A stretch of DNA of 41,568 nucleotides, taken from the NCBI GenBank assembly GCA_030432195.1, contig JAUIHE010000008.1:1-41568 (forward strand), given 5' to 3'. Each line of letters begins with the position of its first letter. Within the stretch, counting starts at the first letter, position 1. The notes under the pieces were generated by a model. The model had not been told where the DNA came from and did no database searches. It saw only the letters and a list, made by a program, of their open reading frames with translations. This stretch comes from Alphaproteobacteria bacterium. GTDB taxonomy: Bacteria; Pseudomonadota; Alphaproteobacteria; UBA7985; JAUIBT01. The position numbers and the translations under genes are program-made. Positions 1-9,195 of this stretch are shown here, one piece after another.

Positions 1-183
1 GGCCCAATCGGCCAACGAAAAAAGCCAAATCTGCCCCAGACGCGGCCTGTCGTGCTCACCGCCGCCTAGCCATGCCAAAATCTTGCCGCCGCGTGCTCAG
101 GTCAACCGTTGATGCGGGTGTCCAGCTGGTTGCGGTCTGTTTCATGTCGCCCCTCTTTGCGCTACCGCGCCACCGCTGGGCAC

Positions 184-606
184 CTAGCCCGCTTGTTCCA
201 ATTGCTCCTGATCGAAAGCGCCCGGCAAAAGAGCGGCCAGGGTCGTTGCTTGCACGCGCCCATCGCGCCCGCAACATAAGACGGGCATGTTCTTGTTAAA
301 CTCAGACAAGAACTGACGGCAAATGCCACAAGGCGTTATGGGCTCGACCGGAGGCCCGATAACCGCAATCGCTATAAAATCGCGCCGACCTTGGTTAATG
401 GCTATGGCCGCTGCTGAGCGCTCTGCGCAGATGCCCGCTGGGTAGGAGGCGTTTTCAATATTGGCGCCCTCGACGATCTGCCCGTCTGACAGCAGCAAGG
501 CCGCGCCAACTTGGAACTTCGAATAGGGCGCATAGGCGCGCGTTGCCGCCCGCTTTGCCGCCTCAACAAGCCGGTCTTGCGTGGCTTGGTCTAAGCTATC
601 GGACAT
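184..606 (-). CDS. cdd: cytidine deaminase
   Basis: Translated ORF has the zinc deaminase motifs (GANIENASYPAGICAERSA and PCGICRQFLSEF); 140 aa is the expected size. Confidence 0.95.
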   Translation of the reverse strand: MSDSLDQATQDRLVEAAKRAATRAYAPYSKFQVGAALLLSDGQIVEGANIENASYPAGICAERSAAAIAINQGRRDFIAIAVIGPPVEPITPCGICRQFLSEFNKNMPVLCCGRDGRVQATTLAALLPGAFDQEQLEQAG

Positions 607-617
607 GCCGAGCCCTC

Positions 618-1292
618 CTAGGCATCTTGTGTTCCGTAAATGCGATCACCGGCATCGCCCAGGCCAGGCACGATATAGCCCAGGTCGTTCAAGCGTTCGT
701 CCAGGGCGGCGGTGAGAATCGGCACGTCGGGATGATCTCGGTTGAGCCGCTCGACACCCTCAGGCGCGGCAACCAAGCAGCAGAACTGAAGATTTACAGC
801 GCCCGCCTTTTTCAGGTGAGAAATGGCATCGCTGGCAGAACCGCCGGTTGCTAACATGGGATCGACAACCAGGACACGTCGCTGTTCAATCTTGTTTGGG
901 ATCTTGAAATAGTATTCTTCGGCCTTCAGCGTTTCTTCGTTACGCGCTAGACCAACAAAACCGACCCGCGCGTCCGGCAAAATATCCAAAAAGCCATCCA
1001 ACAGGCCGTTACCCGCGCGCAAAATCGACACTAGAACCAGTTTGCGGCCCGCAATCTGCGATCCAGTCATCGGGCCCAAAGGTGTGTCGATCTGTTTGTC
1101 TTCGACCGGCAAATCGCGCGTGGCTTCATAGGCCAGGTACTGGCTAATCTCACGCAAGCGCTGACGAAACACCGCTGAGACGGTGGCTTTATCGCGCATG
1201 ATGGTCAACTTGTGGGCAATCATGGGATGATTGGCCACCCTCACATCGAGCGCGGCGGTGGACGGGGCAGAGCCGGGCGCGGCTTGGTTCAT
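618..1292 (-). CDS. upp: uracil phosphoribosyltransferase
   Basis: VSILRAGNGLLDGFLDILPDARVGFVGLARNEETL and VLVVDPMLATGGSASDAI (PRPP-binding loop). Confidence 0.95.
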   Translation of the reverse strand: MNQAAPGSAPSTAALDVRVANHPMIAHKLTIMRDKATVSAVFRQRLREISQYLAYEATRDLPVEDKQIDTPLGPMTGSQIAGRKLVLVSILRAGNGLLDGFLDILPDARVGFVGLARNEETLKAEEYYFKIPNKIEQRRVLVVDPMLATGGSASDAISHLKKAGAVNLQFCCLVAAPEGVERLNRDHPDVPILTAALDERLNDLGYIVPGLGDAGDRIYGTQDA

Positions 1293-1304
1293 GGGCTAGA
1301 CCTC

Positions 1305-1940
1305 TTAGAGCAATGCGTGACTATCGCTTAGGCTTACACCCTTTTCGCGCATGTCGTCCATGGCTGTTGCAAGCGAACCGTCCAAATCAATCGCGCGGCA
1401 GGCATCTTCGATCAAGGTGACCTCAAACCCCAGAGCGCGCGCGTCAATGGCCGAATAGTAGACGCAATAGTCTGTGGCAAGGCCAACCAATGCCAGCGCG
1501 CCAATTTTCCGCTCTCGCAAATAGCCCGCAAGGCCCGTGGGCGTTTGCCGATCATTTTCAAAAAAGGCGGAGTAGGAATCAATCTGGGGCCGAAAGCCCT
1601 TGCGAATGATCAAATCTGCGCTGTCAGTAATCAGGTCTGAATGAAAGGCCGCACCTTGGCTGGCCTGAACGCAGTGGGTGGGCCACAACACTTGTTGCCC
1701 ATAGGCCATCGTGCGCATTTGGAAAGGCGCGGCACCCTGGTGATTGGCCGCAAAAGAACTGTGGTCAACAGGGTGCCAATCCTGCGTTAGAATGCGGGTA
1801 GAAAACCGCGCTTGCAGGCGGTTGACGATGGGCACAATGGCATCACCATCAGATACGGCCAGCGCACCGCCGGGGCAAAAATCGTTTTGAATATCAATCA
1901 TTAACAGCGCCGTATCGGCGGATTGACCTGCATTACTCAT
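1305..1940 (-). CDS. pncA: nicotinamidase/pyrazinamidase (isochorismatase-like hydrolase)
   Basis: LLMIDIQNDFCPGGALAV, LTQDWHPVDHSSFA, GLATDYCVYYSAIDA: canonical PncA motifs. Confidence 0.93.
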   Translation of the reverse strand: MSNAGQSADTALLMIDIQNDFCPGGALAVSDGDAIVPIVNRLQARFSTRILTQDWHPVDHSSFAANHQGAAPFQMRTMAYGQQVLWPTHCVQASQGAAFHSDLITDSADLIIRKGFRPQIDSYSAFFENDRQTPTGLAGYLRERKIGALALVGLATDYCVYYSAIDARALGFEVTLIEDACRAIDLDGSLATAMDDMREKGVSLSDSHALL

Positions 1941-2066
1941 TGCTTGTGGAACCGTCGTTATTTGTTAGGAAGATCTGGCTGCCAAGCTAGCAGCTTGCCG
2001 CGCGCTTGCCAGCGGGGCAAACTATCGCTGTATAGCAATGCATGACAATAAACCTAGGAGCCTGGC

Positions 2067-2666
2067 GTGCGCGATGAACCTCTGAGCCCGGACATAGCCG
2101 AAAACATACTGGGCTTCTTGCAGCGCGCAGAGGCGCTAAAAGATACCCTACGTTCGGGCTACACAGCCAAAGGCCGCCCCGAGAGCACGGCCGAACACAG
2201 TTGGCGACTCATGTTATGGGTTGAAGTGCTGGCGGAGGCCGTCCCTAAGCTGGACCGCCTCAAACTCATGCGCCTGGCGCTTGTCCATGACCTCGCCGAG
2301 GCGGTTTCTGGGGACGTGCCCGCCCCTCAACAAAGCAACAGCAAAGCCAAAAGCGAACAAGAACGCCAAGACCTCGCCCAGCTCACCCAGAACCTGCCTG
2401 AGCGCCAGCATCAGGCCATCAGCGACTTGTGGGAAGAATACGAGGCGGCGGCCTCGCCAGAAGCGCAGTTTATCAAAGGCTTGGACAAACTGGAAACCAT
2501 CTTGCAGCACTGCCAAGGCGACAATCCCGCGGATTTCGATTACGAATTTAATCTGGGCTATGGACGCTTGCAGACCGACCGTCATCCGTTGGTCGTGCAG
2601 CTGCGCCGTCTGCTTGATGAACGCACACGTGCACGCATGCGATCGGGCCCGACGGCAAAGGCCTAG
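2067..2666 (+). CDS. HD domain-containing phosphohydrolase (YfbR/HDDC2-like)
   Basis: AEHSWRLMLW, LVHDLAEAVSGDVP and a downstream FIKGLDKLETILQ: HD-domain metal ligands. Confidence 0.85.
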   Translation: MRDEPLSPDIAENILGFLQRAEALKDTLRSGYTAKGRPESTAEHSWRLMLWVEVLAEAVPKLDRLKLMRLALVHDLAEAVSGDVPAPQQSNSKAKSEQERQDLAQLTQNLPERQHQAISDLWEEYEAAASPEAQFIKGLDKLETILQHCQGDNPADFDYEFNLGYGRLQTDRHPLVVQLRRLLDERTRARMRSGPTAKA

Positions 2667-2712
2667 CCGCCTGCTAGCCAGGGGCTCAACGGCCCGCTTG
2701 CCAGCACGAGCC

Positions 2713-3537
2713 CTAGTGGCCGGCCAGCAAAAACCATGCGCCGCTGCCCGCCATGGCCAAACCCAAGAGCGCGACGAGCCCGGCAGAAATATAGGGGGCA
2801 CGGCTAAAGAGGCGATCCACGACCGCGCTACGGCGGCGCAGTGCCCCCAATCCCAAAGCCGCAACGACGCCGACGGCAACCAGGGCCACCGCCAGCCCAA
2901 GACTGAAGCCCGCCACCAGCCCCATACCATACCAAAACCGCTGCAAGTTGAGGCAAAGGATCAGCACCGTTACCGCCGCTGTACACGGCAGCAGCCCGCC
3001 CGTTAGACCAAAAGTGATGGTCTGGCCCCAGGTTGCTTGACCGCCAGAAAACTGTTGCTCGATTTGCCGCGCATGCGCAGCCGCATGGGGATCTTGATAA
3101 ACGTGCCCGTGGTTGTGCCCGTGGTTGTGCCCGTGCTCTTGGTGGTTGTGGTCGTGGTCGTGGTGGTGGTCGGCAGGGTGATGCCGCGACGCCCTCGCCT
3201 GCCGCTGTAGTTGCCAAGCCATCCAAAACGCCAGCACCAACACCACCAATCCAGAGACAAGCAGCAACCAAGGCTCAAGCTGTTCGCCGATCAGGGCGTT
3301 GCCGCTGCTCAAAGCCAGGGCCGCCAGCGCCCAGACAATGAACGAATGCGCCAGCGCCGCACTGAGGCCTAACACGATTGCTTGCCCGACGCTGCCGCGG
3401 ACGGCGATGATAAAGGCGGCCGTCATGGTTTTGGAGTGGCCTGGCTCCAACCCATGCAAAGCGCCCAGCCCCATGGCCAACAAGAAGAGAAGCAAAAAGC
3501 TGGTCTGGCCTTCTAGGATGAGCGCCGACAACTCCAT
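2713..3537 (-). CDS. rcnA: nickel/cobalt transporter, RcnA/NicO family
   Basis: GALHGLEPGHSKTMTAAFIIA, a His-rich loop HHPADHHHDHDHNHQEHGHNHGHNHGH, YQDPHAAAHARQI, FGLTGGLLPC; strongly resembles E. coli RcnA as remembered. Confidence 0.85.
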   Translation of the reverse strand: MELSALILEGQTSFLLLFLLAMGLGALHGLEPGHSKTMTAAFIIAVRGSVGQAIVLGLSAALAHSFIVWALAALALSSGNALIGEQLEPWLLLVSGLVVLVLAFWMAWQLQRQARASRHHPADHHHDHDHNHQEHGHNHGHNHGHVYQDPHAAAHARQIEQQFSGGQATWGQTITFGLTGGLLPCTAAVTVLILCLNLQRFWYGMGLVAGFSLGLAVALVAVGVVAALGLGALRRRSAVVDRLFSRAPYISAGLVALLGLAMAGSGAWFLLAGH

Positions 3538-3538
3538 A

Positions 3539-4294
3539 TCAAGCCACCGCAGCTTGCGGCTGTACGCCTGCCTGACCTGCCTGACCTGCCTGACTTTGCT
3601 CAGCCGTGTCTAGAGGCTGCAAGCGCCCCTTCCTAAGGCGCAAAACACGGGTCGCCAAAGCAGCCTGGAATTGCTGATCGTGGGACACCAAGATCATCGG
3701 TTGGTCTAGCTCGCGCAGGATCGCGACCAGCCGATGCCAGTTTTCTTCATCCAAGGCATTGCTGGGTTCATCCAACAGCAAGACCTCGGGCTTCATGGTC
3801 AAAACGCAGGCTAGGGAAATCAGGCGCTTTTCCCCCCCTGACAGTGCATGCGTGACGCGCTCAGCAAGGCGGCTTAGTCCCAACTGAGCCAGTATCGAAA
3901 GGGACGTTGCTCGCGCTTGAACGGGGCTCTGGCCCAAATTCAGCGGCCCAAACATGAGATCGTCAAGGACCGTCGGGCAAAACAGCTGGTCATCAGGGTC
4001 TTGGAACACCAAGCCCACCTTGCAACGCAACGCGGCAAAATCAGCCTCACTGACGCAGGGTTGCCCGCGAAAATACAGGCTGCCGCTATCGGTCGCCATG
4101 AGGCCCACAAGCGCTTGCAGCAGGCTGGACTTACCCGCGCCGTTCGGTCCCGCGATCAAAAGGCGCTCTCCGGGATAGAGCGCAAGATCAACCCCCTTCA
4201 GAACCGCATCCGCGCCGACATAGCCCGCGCACAGCCCTTTGGCTTCCAACAGGGCCTCAGTATACGGCGTTCGCGTTTGTTCCCCCATCTGCAT
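3539..4294 (-). CDS. cbiO: energy-coupling factor ABC transporter ATP-binding protein (cobalt/nickel)
   Basis: Walker A GPNGAGKSS, signature LSGGEKRLISLA, Walker B VLLLDEPSNALD; sits with cbiQ and cbiM. Confidence 0.9.
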   Translation of the reverse strand: MQMGEQTRTPYTEALLEAKGLCAGYVGADAVLKGVDLALYPGERLLIAGPNGAGKSSLLQALVGLMATDSGSLYFRGQPCVSEADFAALRCKVGLVFQDPDDQLFCPTVLDDLMFGPLNLGQSPVQARATSLSILAQLGLSRLAERVTHALSGGEKRLISLACVLTMKPEVLLLDEPSNALDEENWHRLVAILRELDQPMILVSHDQQFQAALATRVLRLRKGRLQPLDTAEQSQAGQAGQAGVQPQAAVA

Positions 4295-5116
4295 CTAGTG
4301 CACCTCTGCCAACCAGCGCAGATCCGGCTCAAAGGCCAGCAGCGCGATCAAACCACAAGTCGCCGTCAAACCGGCTGCAAAGCTCCAGTCCAAACGGGAT
4401 AGCCGCCCAGGCTGGTTGACAGGAAACCGCCCGTCATAGCCCCGACACCGCATAGCCGCCAAAACCCGCTCGGAGCGCTCAAGGCTGCGCACCAGCAGCA
4501 TCGCCAGCAAATATCCCAAACAGCGATAGCTGTGCCAAGAACGGCGCAACTGGAAAGCCCGCATCTTCATTGCGGTTCGCAAACGCGCGTACTCTTCCCT
4601 GATGATGTCGATATAGCGCAAGCTGAGCGCTAAAATCTGAACAAGATGGCTTGGCATATGCAAGGCCGCCAGCGCCTGAACCAGACCTTGAGCGGGCAGT
4701 GTTCCCACCAGCGCCAGCATCATTAAAACCACCGCATTGCTGGTCAGCACAATCCGCAGCGCATGCCACAGCCCGGACCAACTGGCAGGCTGCCCCCAAA
4801 GCGTTAGCATGTGATCGCTTGGCCCGGCGAGCGGTGTTGTGAACGGCAACATCAGCAGCAGGAAAATCAGAAATGCATCGACCAGCAAGACGCGCCGCGC
4901 GGTTATCAACAGCGGCAAGCGCGCCGCCCACCCCGTGACAAGCGCCAGTGATAGGGCCAACATCAGACCCGCAATGTTCGGCAAGCTGACAACAAACAGT
5001 GCAAAGCCAAAGGACGCAACCAAGCGCATTCGCGGATCGAGGCGCTGCACGATCCCCTCCTCCGTCGGCGCCCTGGCTTCCAAAGCGGGCAAGTGCTGTA
5101 ACGTGAAGCTGCTCAT
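4295..5116 (-). CDS. cbiQ: cobalt/nickel ECF transporter T component
   Basis: Polytopic protein with LRTAMKMRAFQLRR and VLAAMRCRGYDGRF coupling motifs typical of CbiQ; overlaps the upstream gene by 4 bp. Confidence 0.88.
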   Translation of the reverse strand: MSSFTLQHLPALEARAPTEEGIVQRLDPRMRLVASFGFALFVVSLPNIAGLMLALSLALVTGWAARLPLLITARRVLLVDAFLIFLLLMLPFTTPLAGPSDHMLTLWGQPASWSGLWHALRIVLTSNAVVLMMLALVGTLPAQGLVQALAALHMPSHLVQILALSLRYIDIIREEYARLRTAMKMRAFQLRRSWHSYRCLGYLLAMLLVRSLERSERVLAAMRCRGYDGRFPVNQPGRLSRLDWSFAAGLTATCGLIALLAFEPDLRWLAEVH

Positions 5117-5982
5117 GTCTCACCTTCGGTCTGCTTGTGGTTGGCTGTAACGACCGAGCTGTCACCCGCACCAAGGGGCGTTGCAGAGCCGCCTAACCCC
5201 AATCGGGCCCCGACATCACGCAGCCGCTGCTTCCAATCCAGCTTTGGCACATCGCTCGCTTGCCGGTCCGCAGCGGGCCATTCCCTAGCCGGGGTCTGCG
5301 GCTCGGGTTTGGGGCGCTGAGCCTTGGCCGCCTGACGGCCCATCCAGAAAAACGCAAGGCCAAACAGGCCAACGATATAGCCGATACCGCCCAGAATCGA
5401 CTGCAAGCCGCTCTTTTCGCGCAGGGCAATAATCTCGCGTCGCAGCGGGGTTAACTCCTGGCGAATGAGGCCCTTGATGGCGTTTTGATCCGTCGCTGCA
5501 ATGCCCGAATTGGGCATGGGCACGCGCGCGCGCATCACCTCTGCTGGCAGCGCTTGCCCTGCATTTGCAGCCAGGCCAGTACCGCCCAAAAGCGCACCAC
5601 TGCGCCCTGCCTCGATTTCCTCTGCGCTGACGGTAAACTTTGCGATATGGCCACTGCCCAGATCGGCAAAAAAGCGATGCTCCTTCGGCTCCTGGGGCAA
5701 GTAACGGAACAGGCCGTTTTCATCACTACGCACGTCGGCGATGGCCTCCCCCTTTGCGCCGCTCACTTGGATCAAAGCATCGCGCGCGAACGTGCCGTTG
5801 GACAAGCCGATCTCGCCGACGACCTCGCCGTCACTGAACCAATAGGACAACAGCAATTTGTGGGCTGACGCGGGCGTGCTGTTCATCATGATGGCCGCAA
5901 CAGCCACCAGGAAAGCTGCCGCCGCCTTTTCTACCGCCATTTCTGCCGTCTGTTCCTCTGTCTTCATCCAAGAGACAATCAT
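5113..5982 (-). CDS. NikL/CbiL-like accessory protein of a Co/Ni ECF transporter
   Basis: N-terminal signal, carboxypeptidase-regulatory-like domain (VSGAKGEAIADVRSDENGLFRY), C-terminal single TM (GGIGYIVGLFGLAFFWMG); between cbiM and cbiQ. True start may be internal. Confidence 0.75.
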   Translation of the reverse strand: MIVSWMKTEEQTAEMAVEKAAAAFLVAVAAIMMNSTPASAHKLLLSYWFSDGEVVGEIGLSNGTFARDALIQVSGAKGEAIADVRSDENGLFRYLPQEPKEHRFFADLGSGHIAKFTVSAEEIEAGRSGALLGGTGLAANAGQALPAEVMRARVPMPNSGIAATDQNAIKGLIRQELTPLRREIIALREKSGLQSILGGIGYIVGLFGLAFFWMGRQAAKAQRPKPEPQTPAREWPAADRQASDVPKLDWKQRLRDVGARLGLGGSATPLGAGDSSVVTANHKQTEGET

Positions 5983-6614
5983 ACCCTAGTCTTTCTATCT
6001 GCCGTCGCGCGCAAAGGAGCCATCAATAGCTCCGGCTTGACTTGGCGCAAGAAGCTGACGAGGGCTGCTCCAATCGCGCCCTCAATTACCATGATCGAGA
6101 TGTGGCTAACCAAGATGACCTGTGCGGCCGCCCAAAACGCCTGGCTGGAAAGCCAAAGATCCAAGGCCACCAACAGAGCCGTAGACGTTATGGCGCCTGC
6201 GCTTGCCAGCCCTCCGACAATCGCGGTGCGCCTCAAGTTGCCCGACATCAAGAAAGGACGCGCCAATACGCCGACCATGACTGCGGGTAACGCGATGTTG
6301 AGGGTGTTCACGCCAAGCACTGTTAGTCCGCCGAATCCGAAGAAAAGGGTCTGTAGCAAAAGACCGACAAACAGCGCCGGGAAGGCGGCCCAGCCCAAGA
6401 TCAACCCCGCTGGACCCGACATAATCAGGTGAACGGACGTCGGCCCGACCGGCACGTGCACCAGCGAAGCCACGAAGAAAGCCGCGCTCAACATGGCAGC
6501 AGCGGGCACACGATCCACATTGAGCGCCCGCAGGCCAAGCGCCATACCGCCCACCGCAAGCACGGAACTGGCGGCCACAACTGGCATTGATAACGCGCCG
6601 TCAACGATGTGCAC
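5979..6614 (-). CDS. cbiM: cobalt/nickel ECF transporter substrate-binding permease
   Basis: Starts MHIVDGALS (CbiM N-terminal metal site); VPVGPTSVHLIMSGPAGLILGWAAFPALFVGLLLQ; ATGA overlap with the next gene. Confidence 0.93.
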   Translation of the reverse strand: MHIVDGALSMPVVAASSVLAVGGMALGLRALNVDRVPAAAMLSAAFFVASLVHVPVGPTSVHLIMSGPAGLILGWAAFPALFVGLLLQTLFFGFGGLTVLGVNTLNIALPAVMVGVLARPFLMSGNLRRTAIVGGLASAGAITSTALLVALDLWLSSQAFWAAAQVILVSHISIMVIEGAIGAALVSFLRQVKPELLMAPLRATADRKTRV

Positions 6615-6643
6615 GCTGAGCCCCCCTTGCGGATGCGAATGGT

Positions 6644-7609
6644 CTAGTAATTGGCGTCATACGCTGTAATCCAGATCACCGCGTCTTGCGATAAAGGTTT
6701 GTTATTATAAAATTTTTGCGGACCGACATTCAAAGCAGCAAATCCCCAAGTCCCGGCATGCGGGATGCCAAAACTAAAATAGCCCGCCTCATCGCTCAGC
6801 ACCACGATCGCGCCGCCCGGGGGCTCACTGCGCAGGGCGGGGCCCGCCTTGTTTGCCTTCATGTCCAACGGCGCGGCGATCAATTCCACTTCGATTTCTG
6901 CCCCAGAGACCGGCTCGCCCTCTGACATGACGCGGCCACGAAACGTCGAGCCCGCTAGCACGTTAGTGGGTTTCACCAGGGGCAGAATTTCTGCGGGCAG
7001 CCCCAGTGGCTGGCTCCAATCCGTGGGCAACTGGCCGTGGTTGAGATAGGTCTTGGTGATTTGCTGAATATAGATGCCCTCGCTTTCCTCAAGATAGGGC
7101 GCAGGCTCCAAGGCAAGAACGTAGTCACCGACACGCCGCACGGGCAGCACAGCCTCATAGGCGGCTGCGCTGTTTTCTGCCCCCTCAAAAACGATAGGTT
7201 TCAAGCTGTCGATCAGATCAATTTTTTCGCCGCGATTAACGGCAAACAGTGCCCTTGGCGCCCCCATATCCATGGCTGGCCCGTTTGAATAGGGGTGCCA
7301 AAAGACGAGCTTTAGCGGGATTTCTTGCGGCGCTGAAAGGTTGGTACGCGGGCTGTAAAGCAACTGAAAGTGCGCGAAAGCGGGTGCCGCGGCTAGGATG
7401 CTCAGGCCAAGCACGCCAAGCCCCAGCGACTTGGCCGCTCCCCTCGCAACATCCGCCAGGCGGCCGCGGCCTCTGTCCGCTCGTCCTGCAGCGCCTTGCA
7501 CTGCCTGCTGGAAACCTTCGCCCATCGTATCCCTCAAAAGCAATCCGTCGCCCACCGCAACGAAAGTCAAATCACGCCCCGAGCCATAACTGCTCAGCGC
7601 AGCAAACAT
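6644..7609 (-). CDS. DUF4198/NikK-like periplasmic metal-uptake component
   Basis: Signal sequence ending AAAPAFAHFQLLYSPRTNL, EIPLKLVFWHPYSNGPAMDMG; first gene of the cbi operon. The in-frame Met at about 7525 (MGEGFQQ) is an alternative start. Confidence 0.75.
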   Translation of the reverse strand: MFAALSSYGSGRDLTFVAVGDGLLLRDTMGEGFQQAVQGAAGRADRGRGRLADVARGAAKSLGLGVLGLSILAAAPAFAHFQLLYSPRTNLSAPQEIPLKLVFWHPYSNGPAMDMGAPRALFAVNRGEKIDLIDSLKPIVFEGAENSAAAYEAVLPVRRVGDYVLALEPAPYLEESEGIYIQQITKTYLNHGQLPTDWSQPLGLPAEILPLVKPTNVLAGSTFRGRVMSEGEPVSGAEIEVELIAAPLDMKANKAGPALRSEPPGGAIVVLSDEAGYFSFGIPHAGTWGFAALNVGPQKFYNNKPLSQDAVIWITAYDANY

Positions 7610-7724
7610 CTGCGGTCGTTCAAGGGGATACCGTCGATAGACGAGCCAGGATAGAGAGCCCGCGCCCGTCCTTCCTTCGCCAGACGATCACCCCGTCGTC
7701 CGTAACTGTTGACCAACCCACTGT

Positions 7725-7915
7725 GTGCGCTGGCTATCGGCAGGTCTCCTGGCTCGCGCTTCTTAGCGTGTCCGGTCTTCCCGCTGTAAAAACAGCAGTG
7801 ACGCGAATGGACGTGCTCAGCGCTCACAGTTGCGGGGGCAGCTCTGGATCAGGTCCCTACTGGGTACGCCCTTCCAGATTCCCTTTTCATGCCGGATGTG
7901 TGCTCACCATCGCGG
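7725..7915 (-). promoter_or_regulatory. cobalamin (B12) riboswitch
   Basis: Minus strand reads 5'-GGTGAGCAC...AAAAGGGAAT...GCTGCCCCCGCAACTGTGAGC...TCACTGCTG...GGGAAGACCGG...GCCAGGAGACCTGCC, i.e. the ordered conserved elements including the B12 box. Boundaries approximate. Confidence 0.95.
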
Positions 7916-8192
7916 CAACCGATGCATCTGGGGTAGCGCTGGCCAGCCCGCAGTGTCAAGCAGAAAGGAGTTGGCTGACCGGCACCGATCAGTCAGGCGA
8001 CCCGCTCGACTGCGCTACACACCACCCCACTTGCTAGCGGCCTGCGCAAGGTAGGGGCAAGAATTGGGAGGACTTATCCTTGCTTGCGCGCGCCAGGTCT
8101 CTAGACTGCCAGGGCCGCTTGGGCGCTGTGCAGCCAATGCGCCGCGCAGACGTCAAGGGCATAGATAGAGAAAAAGACAGCTAAGAGAGACC

Positions 8193-9032
8193 ATGAGCAT
8201 CATAAAAACCGCCGTTTTCCCCGTAGGTGGCTTGGGCACGCGATTTCTGCCCGCGACCAAAGCCATGCCCAAGGAAATGCTGCCCATTGTCGATACACCC
8301 TTGATCCAGTTCGTCGTTGAAGAAGCCCGCGCCTGTGGCATAGAACGCCTGGTCTTTGTCACCGGGCGCCAAAAGCACGCGATCGAAAACCACTTCGACC
8401 ACATGTACGAGCTGGAAGCCAACCTGGAGGCCAAGTCCAAGACCGAGTACGTCCACTTGGTGCGCCAGCACTTGGGCGAACCTGGAGAAATCTTGTTCAC
8501 GCGCCAAATGCGCCCGGCCGGTCTGGGGCACGCGGTCTGGTGCGCGCGCCACGTGGTACAAGATGCGCCCTTTGCCGTCTTGCTGGCCGACGATTTCATT
8601 GACGCAGAACCTGGCTGTTTGGCCCAAATGATCGCCGCGTTTGAGGCCAACCCCGGCAACTACTTGGCCGCAATGCAAGTCGAGGCCGACAAAGTGGACC
8701 GATACGGCATCGCTGAACCGGCTGACGACCAAGAACCAGAAAGCAAAAGCGTGCGCATTAAGGGTTTGGTCGAAAAGCCAAAACCGGGCGATTCACCGTC
8801 TCGCCTTGCTGTTATTGGGCGCTATGTGCTGATGCCAGAGGTCATGAAGCGCCTCAGCACCCTGGACCCCGGCGCTGGCGGTGAGATCCAGCTCACCGAC
8901 GCGATTGCTGCCGAGATTCCACATTGCCCGACCTATGCTTACCACTTCGATGGTCAACGCTTCGACTGCGGCTCCAAGTTGGGGTTTGTGCAGGCTACCG
9001 CCCACATGTCCGCCAAGCGCGGACTTGTCTAG
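8193..9032 (+). CDS. galU: UTP--glucose-1-phosphate uridylyltransferase
   Basis: KTAVFPVGGLGTRFLPATKAMPKEMLPIVDTPLIQFVVEEA is diagnostic. Confidence 0.96.
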   Translation: MSIIKTAVFPVGGLGTRFLPATKAMPKEMLPIVDTPLIQFVVEEARACGIERLVFVTGRQKHAIENHFDHMYELEANLEAKSKTEYVHLVRQHLGEPGEILFTRQMRPAGLGHAVWCARHVVQDAPFAVLLADDFIDAEPGCLAQMIAAFEANPGNYLAAMQVEADKVDRYGIAEPADDQEPESKSVRIKGLVEKPKPGDSPSRLAVIGRYVLMPEVMKRLSTLDPGAGGEIQLTDAIAAEIPHCPTYAYHFDGQRFDCGSKLGFVQATAHMSAKRGLV

Positions 9033-9195
9033 CAGGCGGGCCTAACGAACCGATACAGCAGGCGCGGCAGCCTGGGGGCTTGCGCTTGCCGGTCCGATGG
9101 CGCAAAAACCAGCCTAATCGAGTTGCGGCCAAGGCGGGCGAAAAGCCCGGCAGGCCCCACGGCTCCCAACACAGCGAAATACGGGTTCGTCTTCC

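Noticed and set aside
1-183. Short ORFs at the window's left edge
   Set aside because: No homology or start signal recognisable; too little sequence to call.
2221-3006. 261 aa plus-strand ORF
   Set aside because: Out-of-frame shadow of the HD-domain gene and antisense of rcnA; no recognisable domain.
3003-3278. Poly-Thr ORF (TTTTTTTTTTKSTGTTTGTTTG)
   Set aside because: Frame-shifted reading of the His-rich loop of rcnA, not a gene.
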